DNA of 64,000 nt from Sarcophilus harrisii (taxonomy: Eukaryota > Chordata > Mammalia > Dasyuromorphia > Dasyuridae). Position 1 is the stretch's first letter; the number at the start of each line of letters is the position of its first letter. Below, piece after piece: positions 1 through 11,439 of the stretch. The position numbers were made by a program, and so were the translations under genes. The DNA is taken from contig NC_045429.1 in the NCBI RefSeq assembly GCF_902635505.1, forward strand, positions 428,447,669 through 428,511,668, read 5' to 3'. The notes under the pieces are model-generated. The model did no database searches and was not told the DNA's origin. It saw only the letters and a list, made by a program, of their open reading frames with translations.

Positions 1-735
1 AAAGTGTTCCAGTGCCCAATAAGGTAGAAGGAAGTTGATTTTTGTCCAACTTCCCAGCCCAAAGGGCTTAGAATGAAATCTCAAGGGGTTAATTATCAAT
101 AAAGATGCTCCTACTCCCCAGTCTATGCATTAAGAAAGCAACCTCCTTGAAGGAACAAGTGTTCAGGCCTGTGTAGGGCTTTAAATAGATAAGCCCTAAG
201 GATAATATTTGATTTGGGGGGAGAATAGACTCAGAAGTCCTTTGGGAAGGCAACCTTTGCAGGATAGGAGGATGCAATTCTCTCTTTCATACTCTTCTGC
301 CATTGGACATGGCATCTAACATCAACTTGCCTGTAACAGCAGTAAGAGAGTTAGTTTGAAAAAACTTTAGGCACATTTGAGGGATGAGTGACACTCACAC
401 AGAAAGACATGAGTATAAAAGACAGGTACTTCAGGGAGGGAGCAACCTTGAAAAATAGAACCCTTAGCAGCAGAAAAGGGAGCTGTGGTGAAAAGATTCT
501 GGGAACCCAGTTGAGTAATACATGCAGCTGAAGTTTTGCTCCCAAATAGAGCTGCAAAAAAGACTTCTAGGCCCAGAAGTTGTGAATTCTTCCTCCACAT
601 GTAATTCACTTCCACTGTGCTAGATAGTTCTTTGTTGAATTACTCAAATCTTTAAGTTCATTAACCATAACAAACTCTCTCTAACCACAACTTGTCTATT
701 TCTTCTTTTTCTGTTTGTTGTAGAAATTGAGAACA
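1..735. other. No recognisable gene
   Basis: Short chance reading frames only; no family recognised. Confidence 0.4.
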
Positions 736-875
736 TTCATTTCTTTCTTCCTTCCTTTCTTTCTTCTTTCTTCCCTCCTTCCATCCTTCCCTCCCTCCCT
801 CCCTTCCTTCCTCCCTTCCTCTCTCTCTCTTTCTTTCTTTCTTTTTCTTTCTTTCTTTCCCTTCGTTCTTTCTCT

Positions 876-913
<38 letters not shown>

Positions 914-1000
914 TTCCTTCCTTCCTTCCTTCCTTTCTTCCTTCCTTCCTTCCTTCCTTCCTTCCTTCCTCTCTTTCTTTCTTTCTTCCTTCCTTCCTTC

Positions 1001-1068
<68 letters not shown>
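736..1068. repeat. (TTTC/TTCC)n microsatellite, expanded SINE tail
   Basis: Over 330 bp of almost pure pyrimidine. It directly abuts the 3' side of the minus-strand SINE at 1069-1207, so it is best read as that element's A-rich tail grown into AAAG/GGAA repeats. Confidence 0.85.
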
Positions 1069-1070
<2 letters not shown>

Positions 1071-1207
1071 CCTGAGGCAATTGGGGTTAAGTAACTTCCC
1101 AGAGTGTCACATAGCTAGGAAGTGTTAAGTGTGTGAGGCAACATTTGAACTCAGGTCCTTCTTGTCGTCTGGGCTGGTGTTCTATCCACTATACCATCTA
1201 GCTTTCC
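1069..1207 (-). repeat. Marsupial tRNA-type SINE
   Basis: Minus-strand copy with CCTGAGGCAATTGGGGTTAA, TCACATAGCTAG and the 'ctatccactataccatctagc' end typical of short WSINE-like copies. Confidence 0.7.
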
Positions 1208-1359
1208 AGAGAACTTACATTTCTTAAATAGTATGGACCCCACTTTCGAGGCTATGCAACCTCAGTGTTTTTCTTTTTCTTCCAGTTTTAGAATTGAACT
1301 GGAGACTGTTAGAGTTGCCCAAATGTCAGTTTCATTTTGTCAGAATTATAACTCACTCG

Positions 1360-2530
1360 TTTTCAGAGACTTAAGGGTCAGAGACTTTAAAGGTCATCTA
1401 ATTGAACTTGCTCCTTTTTTTTTTGTGGAGATGGAAACTTAAGCCCAGAAAGGGAAAGAGATTGACTTGTTTAGGATTCTAAAGTTGGTTACCTGGAGAA
1501 CTGTGATTAAAACCCTGGTGTCTTACATCTTAGCTCAGCTCTCCTTCCTCTAAGTGACTTATTAAACTTTTTTATTTTTATTTTTTTTATTTTTGCCATG
1601 TGCTATGGTGGGAACTCTACAAAGACAACCAACACTGTATGATTAAACAAGATTTGGGATGGTAGATTTTGACCTGGGGGATCTTAAAGGTCATCTAATA
1701 TATTGTTCCTAATTTTTTTTTAATTAAAACTTTTTATTTTCAAAACAGATGTATAGATAATTTTCAACATTCACCCTTGTAAAACCTTATGTTCCAAATA
1801 TTTTTCCCTCCCTTTCCCCCATCCCCTCCCCTAGATAGCAAGTAATCCAATAGGTTAAACATGTAATTCTTCTATACATATTTCCACAGTTATCATGCTG
1901 CACAAGAAAAATCAGATGAAAAAGGAAAAAAAATAAGAAAGAGAACAAAATGCAAGCAAAAAACAACAAAAAAATGAAAATATTATGTTGTGATCCACAC
2001 TCAATCCCCACAGTCTTCTCTCTGGGTTTAAATGGCTCTCTTCATCACCAAACCATTGCAACTGGCCTGAATCACCTCATTGTTGAAAAGAACCACATTC
2101 ATCAGAATTGATTATCATATAATCTTGTTGTTGCTGTGTATAATGATCTCCTGGTTCTGTTCATTTCACTTAGCATTAGTTCATATAAGTCTCTCCAGAT
2201 CTCTCTGAAATCATTCTGCTAATAATCATTTCTTATAGAACAATAATATTCCATTACATTCATATTCCATAACATATTCAGCCATTCTCCAAATGATGGG
2301 CATCCATTCAGTTTCCAGTTCTTTGCCATTACAAAAAGAGCTACCACATTTTTGCATATGTGGATCTTTTTCCCTTTTTTATGATCTCTTTGACTTCCCC
2401 TAAGTTTGTAGATGAGGAAGTTGAGGCTTAGAGAATTTAAGTGATTCCTCTAAAATTACACTTGCAGTAAGTCACAGAGACTTACAGCCTGACTACAGAT
2501 CGCATGCTCTTTCTAGTTTCTCATGTTACC
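1360..2530 (-). repeat. MIR-like relics with L1 3' end inserted
   Basis: 1697-2375 is a minus-strand L1 3' end (poly-T start, 'ttttcaacattcacccttg', 'ccattctccaaatgatgggcatcc'). It splits a MIR-type relic whose parts ('aaggtcatctaat' and 'gtagatgaggaagttgagg') lie on either side. Confidence 0.65.
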
Positions 2531-3689
2531 TTTCAGTGGATTGTAAATAGTGCAAGGACAAATGAATGAGGGATGGCCACCATGCTGCGATGATTATTTG
2601 TGGTATATGGAGGGGTCCCTGAGGACTAAGAACAAGACAGGGCAATATGGAAGGAGCGGGAATTATGGTTTCTAATAGCAAGCCTCACTTCAGGAATCTC
2701 TCTGCAATGGAATCCAAAGGTAGGATTCCAAATGCAATTCTTACAATTACACTAGCAGGCTGAATGAGGGACTGAGAACCTGGAAGCTCTTTTTCAGCCC
2801 TGCTGAGAGAGCAGACATATGTCTTCCCTTCACAGACAGCTTAGGTAGCCAGAATCTTAGTCATTTCCTTAAGGGTAGAAGTCAGAACTCAGAGGCAGCT
2901 AGAGAGTGGAGGCTCTTTCCTGCCATGATCATGCATCATCATCCCTGAGTCACATCAAATTGCATTTTAGAGAAACGAAAGAAAGATCCCATCAAGTGGG
3001 AGAAGTTTTCCAGTCCTCTCATGCTTGGCTAGCCTGTTTTCTAACAATAACTTCCATTATTGTGGGCAACACTATTCAACTCTGGTTGGAGTAAGGCATT
3101 GTGGCTACAAGCGATCTGTGATCTTCCTAAATTACAATTCAGGATACATTTGCAAAATATTGTTGGTGGATGACAAGATTATTGCGGGGAAAAAAGTGAT
3201 GATTGATGTAGTTTTCCTTTAACATCTGATCTATGAGACCTGAGTGGGTATATTTGCTGTGGTGGAGGAGGAGTTTGTGGAGAAGATGGGAGATGGTGGA
3301 GACTACATTATTGGTGATGCTCCTTCAGAATCGAATCAGATTTATTTGATGAACTGGTAAGATATGTGTAGAAAAACACTAGTCTGAAGGCAAAATGGAG
3401 AGGAAGCAAGCAGGGATACAATTATCTGGTTCCCTCCCATTGGTGGTATTAGATTTGTGGCAGTCAAGTTTGCCATAGGCCCTTTGTTTTAGGCATTTTA
3501 GCAGGGTTTCAGTGGGCTAGGGGCTACAGAATATAGACCTCAGTGGATCAGAGCATTTTAGGATTTAGAGTCATTTTCCTGTGTCTCCCTTTGCCAATAT
3601 ATCAGAGTTCAGGAAAGTGACTAAAAGTTTCCATAGCATTTTCTAATCTCAGTGAAGAATGATAATTGAGTTATTTCCATAAGTATCTA
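2531..3689. other. No recognisable gene or repeat
   Basis: Small overlapping frames at 2906-3222 resemble no family I know. A decayed processed pseudogene is possible but unsupported. Confidence 0.35.
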
Positions 3690-3905
3690 ATTAGAGGAAA
3701 AAGACAGACAGACAGGAAGAAAGTGACAGAGACAGAGAGACAAAGAAAGAAATAGATAAACACACAGAGACAGAGAGAAAAGTAGAGAGAGGGAGAGAGA
3801 AAGGAGGTCAGGAGGAAAGGTAAGAGAGAATATGAAAGAGAGAGAGGAAGGAGGAAGAAAGGAAGAGGAAAGAGAGGAAGACAGAGACAGAGACAGAGAA
3901 TGAAT
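3690..3905. repeat. Purine-rich (GAGA/ACAGAG)n low-complexity tract
   Basis: About 215 bp almost wholly A and G with CAGAGA units. Confidence 0.75.
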
Positions 3906-4635
3906 TGCAGCCTGTTTGTATCCCTGTAGTTGGAATGGGATATTGTATGGGATGTAAAATTTATGTCACATTCAAGTAAAGATTCTGCCAATCTAATTAA
4001 TTAAATCTTAATTTAATTAAGTCATTTGCTTCACTGAGTCTTTGGTCAGAAGATATTGACTGGCACAGTGTACTTTATGGGAAAGTAATGGGTATGGTTA
4101 TTAGGACGCAGACTTAGCTTGAGAAACTGAATGTCATCCTTCCAAACTAGATAAAATATGAAAGCAACAATGGAAGGTGGACTTCCTCAGTCATACCCAT
4201 ACTTTCAGAGTCTTGATTTCTAAATGGGACCAGCCACCCGTCACAAGACTCCTTACGCATTTTAATAAGGGAAAGTGCTTTCCTTGGGATGCTTTGGACC
4301 TAGAGAACTATAAGAAACAAGGTGGGGGAAAGGAGGGGGTTGTTGTGGGAGGAATGGAATTAATATGAATAAAAAAAAATCTCTTTGAAACCTATTTCAC
4401 AGGCTTTAAATCTTGGCAAAGTTTAAGGGCCATTAGTTTGAATTGGGGAATAATACAGCAACCTCTCAAGGAATGCAAGTAAGGCTTGAGTTCTTGCATT
4501 GTTAATGATTTATTAAGATAGAAGCCTGGCCTTCCCTTTCTCTCCCACCCTTTAATCTTTCACTTCCTGTCCACCTTCTCCTTCCCCACCCTCACAGCCC
4601 ATCCCCCTCCCCCACAAGCTTCCATTATCTATCTG

Positions 4636-4825
4636 ATTTTCTTTCTTTTTTTTTTTTTATTAATTAATTTATATTTACAAATAACTTTTTATTGACAGAA
4701 CCCATGCCAGGGTCATTTTTTTACAACATTATCCCTTGCACTCACTTCTGTTCCAATTTTTCCCCTCCCTCCCTCTACTCCCTCCCCCAGATGGCAAGCA
4801 GTCCTATACATGTTAAATTATCTGA
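4636..4825 (-). repeat. Truncated L1 3' end
   Basis: Poly-T start, 'taactttttattgacagaac' and 'agatggcaagcagtcc' match the L1 subfamily seen at 17836-18457. Confidence 0.7.
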
Positions 4826-5589
4826 TTTTCTAAGGTAAGAACTCCAGCAACATATGATCAACTCCCAGTGGACTTTTCTTCAGTGATTTCTTCTCTAGTG
4901 TGATTCTGGTAAATGAAACAAACAAAAACACATACAAAATTAAAGCCAAATTCTTACATACTGAGTGAGTCTACAGCTGCCCTGACCTGTCTAGCGGCTT
5001 TCCACTATCCATAGTCATCATATTGACAGAAGCATGTGACAGGATCTCTGAGGGAACCGTGGTCTCCCTTGCCAAGAGCAATTTCAAGTGTTCCCTAGGG
5101 CCTTTCTGGCTCATTTAGATCATACTGGAGAGTACCTTCTTTCTATGGTCGACAATTTTTGATCCAATTGGTTCCTTTCTGCAATAGTCTGTGTCATAAC
5201 TTTGCATGTGGTTTCTTAATTGTGGGAGTGAATAAGGGAGAGAATGTAGAACTCAAAAATCTTAAAAACAAATGAAAAAATGGTTTTGAATGTAACTGAG
5301 GAAAATTATTAAATTAATTAATATTAATCTGTGTCATATCCAAGAAAGCCAGCTGGGAATGAAAGTCAGGCATAAGTGGAATAGCCCAAATTCCCATATC
5401 CTCATTTCCTAAATTGTTTACTTTCATCACTGAACAGTTATTATCATGATGCTTTAAATATTATACAAATCCCCCTGAAAGATAAGATACCTGCCCTCAA
5501 TTTGTTATAAACTTAGAAGGTACTAAAAGCAGAGACATACCTATAAAGCAAAGCAGTACCAGATAATTTAAAAATAAATTGGTATTCAT

Positions 5590-6200
5590 GTAGACTTTTA
5601 AGATCTGCAAAGCATTTTATAAATATAACTCATTTGAATTTTATATCACCTTGTAAGGTTGGTATCACAAATATCACTATCCCTTTTTACAGATGAAGAA
5701 GCTGCAGTTCAGTGAGTGTATTGACCAGACCAGGGTTACAAAGCTAAATAAGTGACTACTCTTAGTATCAGAGTCAAGATTCCTATCTGGCAAGATTGTG
5801 GAATTAATCCACTGGTTACTCTAGTTCAAATCATTGGCCCATAGATCAAATATTGGAAGGAACCCCAAAGACTATCTAGTTGATAAAACCACAGATTCAG
5901 AGCTAGAAGAGATGTCAGAGATGATCTAATCCTACCCCTTATTTTCCAGATGAGCACTGTGACCACAGTAGAGATTAATAAACTTGTCCCAGATTACCCA
6001 GGAAGAAAGCATCACAGATAGAATTTGAATCCAGATTCTCTGAGCCAGAGCCAATGATCATTTCAGTATGTGATGTTGCCTCATCCCTGGCTCTGCCACT
6101 TTCTAGCTATGGGGTCTTAAACAATCCTTTCCTGTTTCTGGGCCATCTATAAAATGAGAGGCCTCTTAATTAAATGACCTCAAAACCTCCTTCTCCATAT
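5590..6200. repeat. Cluster of three MIR-type relics
   Basis: 5590-5825 minus ('tttttacagatgaagaagct'), 5885-6080 minus ('gagctagaagagatgtcag'), 6085-6200 plus ('ccactttctagctatggg'). Confidence 0.6.
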
Positions 6201-6273
6201 TTATGAAAGTGCTTGGAAGAAATGCTGTTATCAAATATTTCCTAATTGAGGGGGGAAGAAGCAATTTGACTAG

Positions 6274-6301
6274 TTGATATTATTATTATTATTATTATTA
6301 C
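6274..6301. repeat. (TTA)n microsatellite
   Basis: Eight ATT units in tandem. Confidence 0.8.
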
Positions 6302-6539
6302 TATATGTATTGTTTTCTCAGTTTACTTAAATGAGAGAAGATAAAAAGATGAATGAAATGTTAGAGAAATCAATCTTTCCCTTCAATGCCAGCATTTTCC
6401 TTGAGAAGGACAGTTAAGTGGAGGGGTGAGAGTTTGATGAGGAGACCCCAAGAAGGAAGAGATGCCCAGAGACACAATTAGGCTTTTGCTCATCAATGGT
6501 TAACTAGACTTCTGCCAAGGTAAAGCTCAGTTCTCTTAC

Positions 6540-8294
6540 CTAAAAATAACCTTCTGAGCAATAGTGGTCACATCCATTGCTGATGCACTTTTCATGAGGC
6601 TCACAGTCCCAGTCCCCATAACAGAGCTCTACACATTTTCCTAACATCAGGGAAAAATCAAAGGGAGAAAATTAACCATATAGTATGTAACAGCAAGTAA
6701 GACCAGCTATGCATAAGGATTCATTTTGATTTAGAAAACCACCTGCTAACATTATCTGTTGTATTTTTGTTTTGTTAAATATTTCCTAACTATATTTTAA
6801 TCCGGTTCCTGATAGAACTGCTGTCCCTGGTCCAGTATTTGGAACTTTTAATTTAAACAAATCTTGTGTTTTTGCTCATTTCAGCTCTTTAGTCAGAACT
6901 GCCAATGAATAATAAGGTTACTGTTGTTGTTTGGGGGAGAGGTCTTTTCGTGTGTGTGTGTGTGTGTGTGTGTGTGTAACATAATTAGAAATTCTGGAGT
7001 TTGGGAAATAGATCAAAGCTGGAGATATAGATTTGGGAATCATATATGTAAAGGTGATCCTTGAAACCAAAAGAAGGAACAGGATCATAGAACTCCTATG
7101 AAAAAGGAACAGTTGAAAAGTCAAGGACAATAATGTGGGAAATGTGCATATTATGGTGGGAGAGAAAGATAGAAAGATAGAAAATGAGGCTAAGGTAATT
7201 TTATTGAAGTCAAACGTTAGGGTTTCAAAAAGAAAGTGATTACCACTGTTAGAAATTGAAGAAAAGTTAAAGAGGATGAGGACTTGGTGGGGGGAGTAAT
7301 TTAAATTTGCTGATTAGGGATGTTATTGCTGACCTTTGACACAACAGTTTTAGCAAAATGATGTAAGGATGGAGTCCAAAAGGATTCAAGGAAAAAGTAA
7401 GTGGCTGGAAGTAGATACAATGAATATAAATTAATCTTTCTATAAGTCTGGCATTGGAATAAAGAGATAGGACAGCAGATCCTATCCTTCTTAAGGTTTT
7501 GTGGGAAGTTTTGTATTTACATATTGGCTTTAATTTAAATGACACATGCAAACCAATGGAGAGGAAAAGTTTGAAGACACAAGAGAAAGGGTGACTGATA
7601 GAAAAGGTAGGAAAGGATGAGATTGAAGATATAAAGGAGAAAGGATTAAAGAGTCATCAAACTAGTACTGGAAGAATCTCCAAGTTATTTCTACTTATGT
7701 GACTATGAGAAAATCACACAAACTCTCTTCACTGTAAAAGGAGAATTAGATTAGATTGAGAATTCTTTACCTTTTTGTGTGTTGTGGAGCTCTTAGGTAG
7801 TCTGGTGAAGTCTATGAACCCCTTCTCAAAATAATGGTTTTATAAGTATAAAATAAAATACATAGGTTTAGAAAGAAAGACAATTACATTGAATAAAATC
7901 ATCAAGCTATTGAAAAACCAATTCACGGACCCTAAGATTATATTATCAATTGATAAGACTTCTGGGTCTAGACCCTGAAATTTTTAGAAAGAAATCAGGA
8001 TACTTCTTTTGAAGCAACTCAAAAGGAAGTTATAAAGGGTGAAGATCTAGGGAAAGTTTGATGTGGAAAGGATAGTGTTGGTAAAGTCATCCCTTATCTG
8101 GTGATTTCATGCAGAAGATGTCTCAGGATTCCCTGCTTTGGTCTTTCATTTTCCTTCTTTCTGGTTGCCTTCTCTAAAGAGAACTTTTTTTCTGACTTAC
8201 CCAAGAGTGAAGCACGGATCTCCCTAGCTTCTTGCTGGCCAATGCTGAAGGTAAGGAGGACCAGAAGAAAGAGGAGGCCACTTGACAACTTCAT
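6540..8294 (-). CDS. WAP four-disulfide-core-like small secreted protein (two coding exons)
   Basis: Seen: exon 1 (8294-8201) codes for 31 residues opening MKLSSGLLFLLVLLTFSIG, a clean signal peptide, and ends in phase 1 at a GTAAG donor. Exon 2 (6640-6540) starts after a pyrimidine-rich TTAG acceptor in the matching phase. It gives GKCVELCYGDWDC, then HEKCISNGCDHYC, then SEGYF and a stop directly followed by a GTAAG donor, so a 3' UTR exon probably follows. The product is 64 aa. Known: WAP proteins such as mouse Wfdc17/18 are secreted antiprotease or antimicrobial peptides, and Wfdc18 has a very similar KCCSNGCGHAC ending; mouse Wfdc17/18/21 lie beside the Ccl3/Ccl4 locus. Odd: only six cysteines. 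The first WAP cysteine and the second of the CC pair, which normally bond to each other (C1-C6), are both absent. Intron 1 is about 1.56 kb. Inference: a divergent but possibly functional Wfdc17/18-type gene; a missing middle exon is the main alternative. The ATG was chosen at 8294 rather than the in-frame 8306 because the signal peptide starts there. Confidence 0.7.
6949..6978. repeat. (GT)n microsatellite
   Basis: About 14 GT units; the adjoining sequence to about 7080 looks like an L2 3' relic. Confidence 0.8.
6985..7700 (+). repeat. Probable L2 relic
   Basis: 'ggagatatagatttgggaat' and following match the conserved L2 3' region; the rest is degraded. Confidence 0.4.
7703..8086. repeat. 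Left arm of inverted repeat around WFDC-like exon 1
   Basis: About 380 bp that is the reverse complement of 9294-9672 with only scattered mismatches and small indels. It begins with a MIR-like stretch (7703-7760) and contains the block around 7977-8045. It lies in intron 1 of the WFDC-like gene. Confidence 0.85.
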
Positions 8295-8342
8295 GTTGGA
8301 TCCCAAAGCCTTCAGATAACCAGAAAGTCAGGCCAGAGCTAG

Positions 8343-8350
8343 TATTTATA
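8343..8350 (-). promoter_or_regulatory. TATA box of the WFDC-like gene
   Basis: TATAAATA on the minus strand, about 50 bp upstream of the ATG at 8294. This puts a transcription start near 8318 and gives a 5' UTR of about 25 nt. It supports exon 1 as a real first exon. Confidence 0.6.
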
Positions 8351-8817
8351 CTGAATCTCATGAGAATTCAGGTTCAGGGCAGGGCATAGTTACCTAGAGA
8401 GGATGGGCCCTGGCAATGAACTGACATTTCTGGAAAGTGTGATTCATGTTGCCAAATTCATATGTAAATACTGTGTACTGAAAACAGGCCCTTTGAGCCA
8501 AGTACAGCCCAAAGAAAGAAAGAAAAGGAAAAATAAACAAAAAAGGAAGCCAGTGAATGGCAGAACAAACAAAGTTACTGACTGTTCCTTTTTCCTTCCC
8601 ACCTTCTCCTGACAGAATCTCAATTAAGTATTAAATTACAGGTCATGTTGAAGATTAAATATAAGGTGGAAAGTAGGTTAGTGACCTAGAATTAGACAGT
8701 CTCACCTGCCTTCAAATATCTTCCCTAAGACCTGAAATTTTTTACTTTTTTTTTTACATTATTTGAAATTTCTGTTTTGGTCTGTTTTGATCTAATAAGA
8801 ATAATTTGTTTTAATCC

Positions 8818-9060
8818 AGTCCAATCCCATGATTATTTATTCAGCAACTACCAAGTTTAAGGCTTCAGGGACACATAAAACAAAAAACAGTCCCTGTTCT
8901 AGAGGGGCTTATATTCTCCAAATAAGCAGATAAATCTATGCATGGGAATTTTCAGAGGGGAGGATAGAGTACTAACTAGGGGAGGAAGGTAGGAGATAGA
9001 TCTGGAAATCCCCTAAGCTAGGCCATTAAGAAAGCTAAGGATTTTAATCAACAGAAGTGA
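8818..9060 (+). repeat. L2 3' relic
   Basis: 'tttattcagcaactaccaag' and 'acagtccctgttctagaggg' follow the 'tattgagcacctactatgtg ... cctgccctcaaggagctta' L2 pattern. Lies in the inverted-repeat loop. Confidence 0.55.
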
Positions 9061-9293
9061 AGAAGGAGTGAATTCTAGGCATCAGGTAAAAAAGCTTCCT
9101 ATTTCAAAATGTAAATCACTAGAAGAGTAGAGTATTCACCTCTGTGTGACTTCTCACATTTTGCAGAAACAAGAAGTTGATTTGAAGTTAAAAGCACTTA
9201 GGTTCAAATTCACCTTAGCCACCAATTCATGTTATGGGCAAATGATTTCCCACACTTTTCTTTTCTATAAATGACTCCTTTCCACTCTCCACT

Positions 9294-9672
9294 CCAACAT
9301 TCTCCCTTTCACATCAAACTTTCCCTAGATCTTCACCCTTTATAACTTCTTTTGAGTTGATTCAAAAGAAGTATCCTGATTTCTTTCTAAAAATTTCAGG
9401 GTCTAGACCCAGAAGTCTTATCAATTGATAATCTAGTCTTAGGGTTCATGAATTGGTTTTTCAATAGCTTGATGATTTTATTCAATGTAATTGTCTTTCT
9501 TTCTAAACCTATGTATTTTATTTTATACTTATAAAACCATTATTTTGAGAAGGGGTTCATAGACTTCACCAGACTACCTAAGGCTCCGCAATACATAAAA
9601 AAGGTAAAGAATTCTCAATCTAATTTAATTCTCCTTTTACAGTTGAAGAGAGTTTGTATGACTTTCTCATTT
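9294..9672. repeat. Right arm of inverted repeat around WFDC-like exon 1
   Basis: Reverse complement of 7703-8086. It lies upstream of the WFDC-like promoter, so the loop (about 1.2 kb) holds the promoter, exon 1, and an L2-like fragment. Confidence 0.85.
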
Positions 9673-10314
9673 TCTTCTTCTATAAAATGGAGTGGGATGA
9701 GATTTTTCTAAAGTCCTTTATAGCTCCTTTATTCCCCTCTTCTTTTTGTATATAATGCTGGAAACCCAACAGAGACACCAAGGTCCACCTAGACCACCCA
9801 GGTTGAGACTTAGTACAGATCTCTCCACCATAAGACTAATGCTGGAACCGTCAAAGTGTTTTCAAGGGTGAGAATAACTACTGGATTGAGGTTTCATACT
9901 CTTTATTACTTGTTTTCTCACTTCCTAGAAACCCAGGTCAATACTGTGGTCAGCCACTTTAATTTTTTATTCTGCTACTTTACAACCATTTTGCCCTGAC
10001 TAGCCTTCCCTGAGGACTATCGCCATATGATTTAATTGCCTCTGTTCCAGAGTCCTAATCTAATACTGGTTTTCATCATTTTAAGACCCTGGAATATGTT
10101 GTGGCTGGCAAACTTTCATTTCCAATTATAATTGAATTCATTTTAGATTAACTATGCTTTGAAAGCATTTCCATTAGATAAAATATAAATTTATTAGGCA
10201 AGCAAAATGTGTTATGACTATAGATAATGCTAATAAGGAAGCCTTTTAACGGCTGAGCTTGCATTTCCTAATGTCTGTGGTTCAAGGTCACTGTCTGTTA
10301 ATCTTCTCCTCCTC

Positions 10315-10500
10315 CTCATGAGGCAGTAGAAAGAGTCATGGATTTAATCAGTGGCCCTGGGGTCAAATTGTGCCCCTGCAACTTAATACCTGTTGAACTG
10401 TGAATTTTAACTTCTTTGTACTCATTTTGTCATTTGCAACATATGGAGCATTAGATTAGATGACTTCTGAGATTACTTCTTGTTCTAAATGGCCCTGTGA
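10315..10500 (+). repeat. MIR-type relic
   Basis: Degraded CORE-SINE pattern from 'ggcagtagaaagagtcatgg' to 'gattagatgacttctgagat'. Confidence 0.5.
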
Positions 10501-10534
10501 ACCTCTCTGTGTGTGCTTTCTCCCCCCACCCCCT

Positions 10535-10905
10535 GCACTTAATAGTATTTTCCCCCAATTACATGTAAAAATAGTTTTCACCTTCATTTTTGTAAGATTT
10601 TATGTTCCAGATCTTTCTCTTTTCCTCTGTTCTGTCTCCACTCCCTATGACAGAGAGCAATGATACAGGCTATACATATATAATCATATTAAATATATTT
10701 CCACATTAGATATGTTATGAAAGAAGAATCAGGAAAAAAGGGGAACATCATAAGAAAGAAAAATTTTAAAACACAAATTTTGAAAAATGAAAATAATTTG
10801 CTTCAATTTGCATTCAGACTCCATAGTTCTTTCTCTGGATATGGATGGCATTTTCCATCACAAGTCTTTTGGAGTTGTCTTGAATCACTATATTGCTGAG
10901 AAGAG
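10535..10905 (-). repeat. Older L1-type 3' end
   Basis: 'ttcccccaattacatgtaaa', 'gcattcagactccatagttc' and 'tattgctgagaag' form a recurrent marsupial LINE 3' end; it resumes after the insertion at 11365. Confidence 0.55.
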
Positions 10906-11364
10906 TTTGTAATGCTGGAGAAACTGAGGCAAGACAGAGATTAGAGTTTTTAATATTTTTATAGTGAAGAATTTGGACTAGCCATAGCCAGCTGAATGGG
11001 ATTGTTGTCTCAAAGCATCCAGCCACCCGCAAGTAATTCCAGAGACTTTTATAGGGCTCCAGCTATGAGAGAAACAAAGGCAAGGTGGGACAGAACGCTG
11101 GGTGAGTGGAAATTTCAGGAAGGACCATAACTTTTTAATTCTGACAGGTTGAGCATCAAGAAGGTGGTTGAGCTGGAGACAGGAAGTCTGAGACCAGGAA
11201 ATACTCAAGCATTTGAGATAAGCCATCTGGAGTTTTATGACTCTTTGTAATATGAGAGTGGCCAGAGGCCCCTATTCTCTCAGTCCCAATGAAGCAAGAA
11301 AGGGGGGAGGGATTGCCACCCAGAAAACTGAGGCAGAACAATTCAGGGAAACTGAGGCATTACA
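10906..11364 (-). mobile_element. LTR-like fossil nested in the L1-type relic
   Basis: About 460 bp with TG...CA-like ends that interrupts the LINE relic ('gctgagaagag' before, 'agctaaagtgatcatc' after). No coding parts; probably a solo LTR of an old endogenous retrovirus. Family not determined. Confidence 0.4.
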
Positions 11365-11439
11365 AGCTAAAGTGATCATCTTTGCATGTGCTTTTAACCT
11401 CTTCATTATTAATTCTGCCAATTCTTAAATCTCTGTCCT

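Noticed and set aside
661-1128. Open frames of 133-139 codons on both strands
   Set aside because: Entirely within a polypyrimidine microsatellite; Lys/Arg/Glu or Ser/Phe/Leu repeats only.
2906-3222. Two overlapping short plus frames with some protein-like look
   Set aside because: No signal, domain or splice context recognised; possible old processed pseudogene but unsupported.
3671-3991. 106-codon minus frame with hydrophobic stretches
   Set aside because: Product of a purine-rich low-complexity tract read on the other strand.
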